DNA of 64,000 nucleotides from Asparagopsis taxiformis (Eukaryota; Rhodophyta; Florideophyceae; Bonnemaisoniales; Bonnemaisoniaceae): NCBI GenBank assembly GCA_030407315.1, contig JALQPE010001688.1, positions 62,001 to 126,000 of the forward strand, written 5' to 3'. Made by a program: the position numbers and the translations under genes. Shown one piece after another: positions 60,443 to 64,000 of the stretch; positions within the stretch are counted from its first letter, which is position 1, and each line of letters opens with the position of its first letter. The notes under the pieces were generated by a model, which saw only the letters and a list, made by a program, of their open reading frames with translations, had not been told where the DNA came from and searched no databases.

Positions 60443-62290
60443 TTACACGCGTCGTCTTTCGGCCGCAATCAATCTCCATGGACAAGCCTCTTTGGCAGCA
60501 CTGGTCTGTCTGTCCTGCACAGATAGACTTCCAGACATGCTTTTGAAAATAGACCCATTCGACGTCCCAGGCACCTGACGCAGCCATCCCTTCTCGTGCG
60601 GCACCGTCATCATCCCGATCCCGAGCCGCTGTGCAATAATTCCAAACCAAATATCCGCCATATTCGTATGAGGAAACATCCTCGCTAGATCCAGTTCTCC
60701 AATATCACTCCTTCTGTACATCAACGTCCCCGTGCCCAATATGTGCACATTCACCGCTTCACGCACCGATACAAACGCGCTCCACACATCTCGCGATCTG
60801 TAATACCCCCTCCCGTCGCCCACCTTTGGGCGCAGAAAATCCTCGCGGATTCGCACCCCGTGCACCCCGACGATTACCGGCGACGTGTACGACCTCCAGA
60901 ACGAGATGAGTTTCTCGACATAGTCTGATGGGTAGATGATATCGTCATCGGCCGTGAGGTAAAAATCTGTTGTACAGTTGTTCGACCACAGAAATTTGGC
61001 CGTGTCCCCCATGTTTCCGTGCGCTGTTTGGCTGCGTTTGACTGTGATGTATGGTGCTTGTAGGAATGTTGGCACGCTGTCATAGTCGTTGAGGTATACG
61101 TTGATGTGATCAACTTGCGGTGATAAGCTGTGCACTGCTGCATGTAGTGAAGCTTCCCTGTTCCATTGTGAGGCAATAGAAGCTGTGACAGTTGATGAGA
61201 TCTCTCGAAGACGCGCATAGTCCTTCTCGCCATCCACAAATTTGCTTGTCAACAATTCAGAAGAGGCCAAGTCTTGCATCTGAGCATTTAATCTAGAATG
61301 CGATGTTCCAATATGTGCAATGAAAGATTGTTTAGTTCTGTACATTCCCATCGCGGATAAATTGAGAAGTTGGGATACCGTTGCCCGAACACCAGAAGAA
61401 ACAGTCGGGTCTGATTTCCATCTTTCGAACGGTACTCGTGGGAAGCTCCAGTTCATAAATTGGAGATATTGTCGGGAGCAAATGAAGTTTGTCGCCTCCA
61501 CCCATTCAATTTTCTCAATGTCCTCATCAATCGATTGTATCAAGTGGCGTGTCGCGTTGGAGTTTAACGGCCTGAAATCGGAGTGCAGCATAAGTGTGAG
61601 CTTCTGCGGGTCGTGTATGGTGTCCCACAGGGCAGAAACAGTATTGAAGAACTGTGACGAAAGCCTGCAGTCATCCGCTAGGAAGAGAAAATAATCGGCA
61701 GATACAGGACGCAGGAGCATATGAGCCACATGGATAAGATACCAGTATCGCTTTCGGCCTTGATGATATTTGGACACAAACATTTTCCATCCCTGCTGAT
61801 GGATAAAACGCTCCACTTCTCTGAATCGTCCTCGCGCGGAACAATGGACTGGAGATTGCATTGAGACATCCATTTGGAGCAAATGGGGCGGAGAGGTGTT
61901 TGAAGAGCTGAGATCATAAAAGTTATCATTGGTGGGGGGAAAGACGCAGCCATATGAATTATCATCAATGACATTGACTGCCACAGATACCTGGGCCACT
62001 TGGGCTTGTGTGGCAATGTCGCGCAGGAGAGCTAATAGCTGACGCGGGCGGTCGTAGCTATAAATGGAAATGAAGAAATCGACGTGGTTGGATATGAGTT
62101 GGGATTGGCGAGGCAGTTGATCGATGTGAGTGATGGAAGGGGTGAGAATGTGTGTGAGAAGGAGAAGGATGGTGAAGAATTGGAGGATATTGCATACAAG
62201 TGGGACGGAGGCATACTTTGGAAAGAGACATGCTCTAACACGTCTGGGAATAATAGCGGCGAGTTTAATTTGGTTGCGACGCAAACGCAT
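60443..62290 (-). CDS. Two-domain type II membrane glycosyltransferase, copy 2 of an inverted pair
   Basis: A 615-residue single-exon protein starting at the ATG at 62290; the longer frame above it opens with TTG. It is a paralog of the gene at 57853 over its full length: DFFISIYSYDRPRQLLALLR versus DFFITIYTYDRPRQLQNLLL, NVIDDNSYGCVF in both, SSGVRATVSQLL versus SSGVGSTMSEL, and TADDDIIYPSDY versus TADDDIIYPPDY. The membrane anchor is at about 30-48 (PLVCNILQFFTILLLLTHI). The key difference is in the first module: FLADDCRLSS (DDC 206-208) replaces FLPDDDRLAS, removing one acid of the presumed metal site. The second module is intact. Copy 2 may thus have lost or changed its first activity. Confidence 0.83.
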   Translation of the reverse strand: MRLRRNQIKLAAIIPRRVRACLFPKYASVPLVCNILQFFTILLLLTHILTPSITHIDQLPRQSQLISNHVDFFISIYSYDRPRQLLALLRDIATQAQVAQVSVAVNVIDDNSYGCVFPPTNDNFYDLSSSNTSPPHLLQMDVSMQSPVHCSARGRFREVERFIHQQGWKMFVSKYHQGRKRYWYLIHVAHMLLRPVSADYFLFLADDCRLSSQFFNTVSALWDTIHDPQKLTLMLHSDFRPLNSNATRHLIQSIDEDIEKIEWVEATNFICSRQYLQFMNWSFPRVPFERWKSDPTVSSGVRATVSQLLNLSAMGMYRTKQSFIAHIGTSHSRLNAQMQDLASSELLTSKFVDGEKDYARLREISSTVTASIASQWNREASLHAAVHSLSPQVDHINVYLNDYDSVPTFLQAPYITVKRSQTAHGNMGDTAKFLWSNNCTTDFYLTADDDIIYPSDYVEKLISFWRSYTSPVIVGVHGVRIREDFLRPKVGDGRGYYRSRDVWSAFVSVREAVNVHILGTGTLMYRRSDIGELDLARMFPHTNMADIWFGIIAQRLGIGMMTVPHEKGWLRQVPGTSNGSIFKSMSGSLSVQDRQTSAAKEACPWRLIAAERRRV

Positions 62291-63072
62291 TGTGTGGATG
62301 GCAAACTGGACGAGTTTGGGACAGACATGGGCTGTAGCATGTGCGTTTTGTACCAGCGGCAAGGATGCGATATGACAATAACGATGGGCGATGACGTAAA
62401 TTTCAGTACAGTCGCACTTGGTTGGTTTCCATTCAATGGGTCATGTAATATAGTGATATTAGGGTTTCAATATATTTCGGTGCCTGATGCCGTGTGCACA
62501 CACCAATGAAAAGGGGTACGTGTAATGCCCATCTGATCTGGACAGGCAGGACTTTGTACGTGGGCCCGTACAGAACCATTACTGACAGTAGGATAGATAT
62601 ATGAATTAATTGTGTCGCGTTTCAATTGCTTGAATTGAATAGTGGAGAAGCGCAAAGGTGTCGGGCAACGACGAGGCCAAGTTGCACCAGTTGGCCAACG
62701 ACAGCAATCACAGATTGGCAATGTTGCGCGGCATCGACCAGACCACTCAACGCGCAGCACAGCAGCTTGCAACGGGGCATGCGACAACATGGCATTGCAC
62801 AATATTGCAGATATTTTCCGTTGCACAAATGTGTTATTCGCCGCACGCGATATCATTGGTTGGTTTTCGTTGCGCCACCACATGTCATACCCTTCATCGG
62901 CCGATGCATGTGCTCTTCAACATGCGCCATCTCATAGAGTTGGCCACCGCCGGGTGACAACTACCGTAAGAAACCTCGCATCTCGCGTCGTCGACCGCAT
63001 CATCACTCATTCACCACCCTCCCAGCAGCAGCAGCAACAGCCGCCGCCGTCCCACGTCCAGATCAACTCGTC
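62291..63072. other. Divergent promoter region, glycosyltransferase copy 2 and Gfo/Idh/MocA gene
   Basis: About 780 nt between opposite starts. A CAG/CCG trinucleotide run (about 63026-63050) lies just before the ATG at 63073, probably in the 5' leader. Several open frames here lack ATG starts or domains. Confidence 0.5.
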
Positions 63073-64000
63073 ATGAATTGTCCAGCATTCTCCACCACCT
63101 TCTGCGCCCCCGCCGCGCCCCTCGCCTCGACCTTTGTCTCGCCCGACTCCCTCTCCGTCGTCCCCGCGCGTCGTCCCGCAAAATTCACCGCCTCCGCCGC
63201 AGTTGGTATCGGTGTCATCGGCTGCGGCCGCATCGGTAGAGTCCACTCCAGCGCCATTGCCGCTATTCAAAACGCCCGTCTCGTCACCGTTGCTGATCCC
63301 TTTGAAAAGTTTGGCCGCTCCGCCGCAGATGAATTCAACACCGTCTGGACCCCGGACTGGACTGATATGCTTAAAAATGATGACATTCAGGGAATTGTCA
63401 TTGGCTCCCCAACCCCGTTCCATGCCGAGCAAATTATCAAGACCGCAGAAGCTGGTAAGGACATCTTCTGTGAGAAACCAATTTCCAACGACCTCGCCGT
63501 CATTGACAAGTGCCTCGACGCTGTCAAGGCCAACAACGTTCGACTACTCGTCGGCTTTCAGCGCCGTTTCGACTCCAATTTTCAAAAGGTTCGTGACCAG
63601 GTCGCTTCTGGCGCAATTGGTCAAGTTCGAATGTTCCATATCGTCTCACGCGACCCCAGTCCCCCACCAGCAGAATATCTCGCCCAGTCGGGCGGCATTT
63701 TCCTCGACATGACCTCCCACGATTGGGACATTGCACGCTTTGTCACCGGTGCAGAAATTGAATCCGTCTACGTCACCGGTGCTGCCTTCGAGGGCCCTGC
63801 CCAGGAGGCAAATGACCTGGACACCGTCATTACAGTTTTGAAGATGTCCGACGGCAGTTTTGGCACCATCGATAACTCGCGACGCTGTGGTTACGGATAT
63901 GATCAACGTGTAGAAGTATTTGGGAGCAAGGGCGCCATCAACAGCTCCAACAAGTCACCTGATACAGTGCTTGTCAGTAATGAACAAGGAATCGGCGCCG
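63073..64000 (+). CDS. Gfo/Idh/MocA oxidoreductase, inositol 2-dehydrogenase-like, probably plastid-targeted; truncated by window end
   Basis: The ATG at 63073 opens a frame that reaches the window end with no stop (309 codons seen). Residues 1-42 are Ala/Ser/Pro-rich with one acid, typical of a plastid transit peptide. The NAD(P)-binding fold follows (VGIGVIGCGRIGRVHSSAIA, GxGxxG-type), then IVIGSPTPFHAEQI, the family motif EKP in GKDIFCEKPISNDLA with the catalytic Lys context, GFQRRFDSNFQKVRDQV, and GGIFLDMTSHDWDIARFVTG, which holds the Asp and His of inositol dehydrogenases (IolG type). It would oxidise a sugar or inositol using NAD. The substrate is inferred from the IolG-like SHDWDIARF block. 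The C-terminal end lies outside. Confidence 0.85.
   Translation, partial: MNCPAFSTTFCAPAAPLASTFVSPDSLSVVPARRPAKFTASAAVGIGVIGCGRIGRVHSSAIAAIQNARLVTVADPFEKFGRSAADEFNTVWTPDWTDMLKNDDIQGIVIGSPTPFHAEQIIKTAEAGKDIFCEKPISNDLAVIDKCLDAVKANNVRLLVGFQRRFDSNFQKVRDQVASGAIGQVRMFHIVSRDPSPPPAEYLAQSGGIFLDMTSHDWDIARFVTGAEIESVYVTGAAFEGPAQEANDLDTVITVLKMSDGSFGTIDNSRRCGYGYDQRVEVFGSKGAINSSNKSPDTVLVSNEQGIGA

Noticed and set aside
1..64000. CRISPR arrays, bacterial operons, phage or transposase genes
   Set aside because: The window is eukaryotic with spliced genes; no spaced direct repeats, transposase motifs or terminal inverted repeats were seen.

Overview
The window is nuclear DNA of a plastid-bearing eukaryote, most likely a red alga. 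The evidence is spliced eukaryotic genes (actin, CNOT9, MON2, SGF29, SPC25), genes with plastid-type leaders and cyanobacterial or bacterial affinities (potassium channel, inositol dehydrogenase-like protein, Fe-S-free uracil-DNA glycosylase, bacterial-type RNase P protein), and Golgi sulfotransferase and glycosyltransferase genes suited to sulfated wall polysaccharides. The species cannot be fixed from sequence alone. I modelled 33 protein genes with reasonable support and a few weaker ones. Twenty introns were placed by hand; all are GT-AG and 58-95 nt long, and several carry a CTAAC-like branch site. Many genes have no intron. There is no rRNA, convincing tRNA, CRISPR array or intact transposon.

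Layout. 0-8.7 kb: plastid-type K+ channel, actin (-), C2H2 zinc-finger protein, a 2.4 kb gene-poor stretch, Golgi sulfotransferase. 9-16.6 kb: ArfGAP, CNOT9 (-), HEI10-like meiotic RING protein, two small helical proteins, a zinc-finger protein (-). 17-27.5 kb: PP2C, a small membrane protein preceded by a broken partial copy, uracil-DNA glycosylase, mitochondrial carrier (-), augmin HAUS5 (-), Xaa-Pro aminopeptidase 3, RnpA (-), an orphan protein. 27.5-33 kb: SMARCAL1-like helicase (-), SPC25 (-), an orphan CxxC protein (-). 35-48.2 kb, all minus: AMP deaminase, MON2, a two-domain glycosyltransferase, a small MED28-like protein, SGF29. 50.6-64 kb: an orphan 609-residue protein, molybdopterin synthase as two consecutive ORFs (-), an EH-domain protein, an RluA-type pseudouridine synthase with a 15-nt microexon, a tail-to-tail pair of paralogous glycosyltransferases, and the first part of a Gfo/Idh/MocA oxidoreductase cut by the window end.

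Functional themes. Membrane traffic: ArfGAP, MON2, EH protein. Golgi carbohydrate synthesis: sulfotransferase, three large glycosyltransferases. Chromosome and spindle biology: HEI10, HAUS5, SPC25, SMARCAL1-like. Organelle biology: RnpA, uracil-DNA glycosylase, channel, Xaa-Pro aminopeptidase, carrier. These are not an operon-like system. The exception is the MoaD-MoaE pair, whose in-frame stop-then-ATG arrangement implies one bicistronic mRNA. Genes are tightly packed: several convergent pairs have stop codons 53-107 nt apart, and RnpA and its divergent neighbour have start codons only 45 nt apart.
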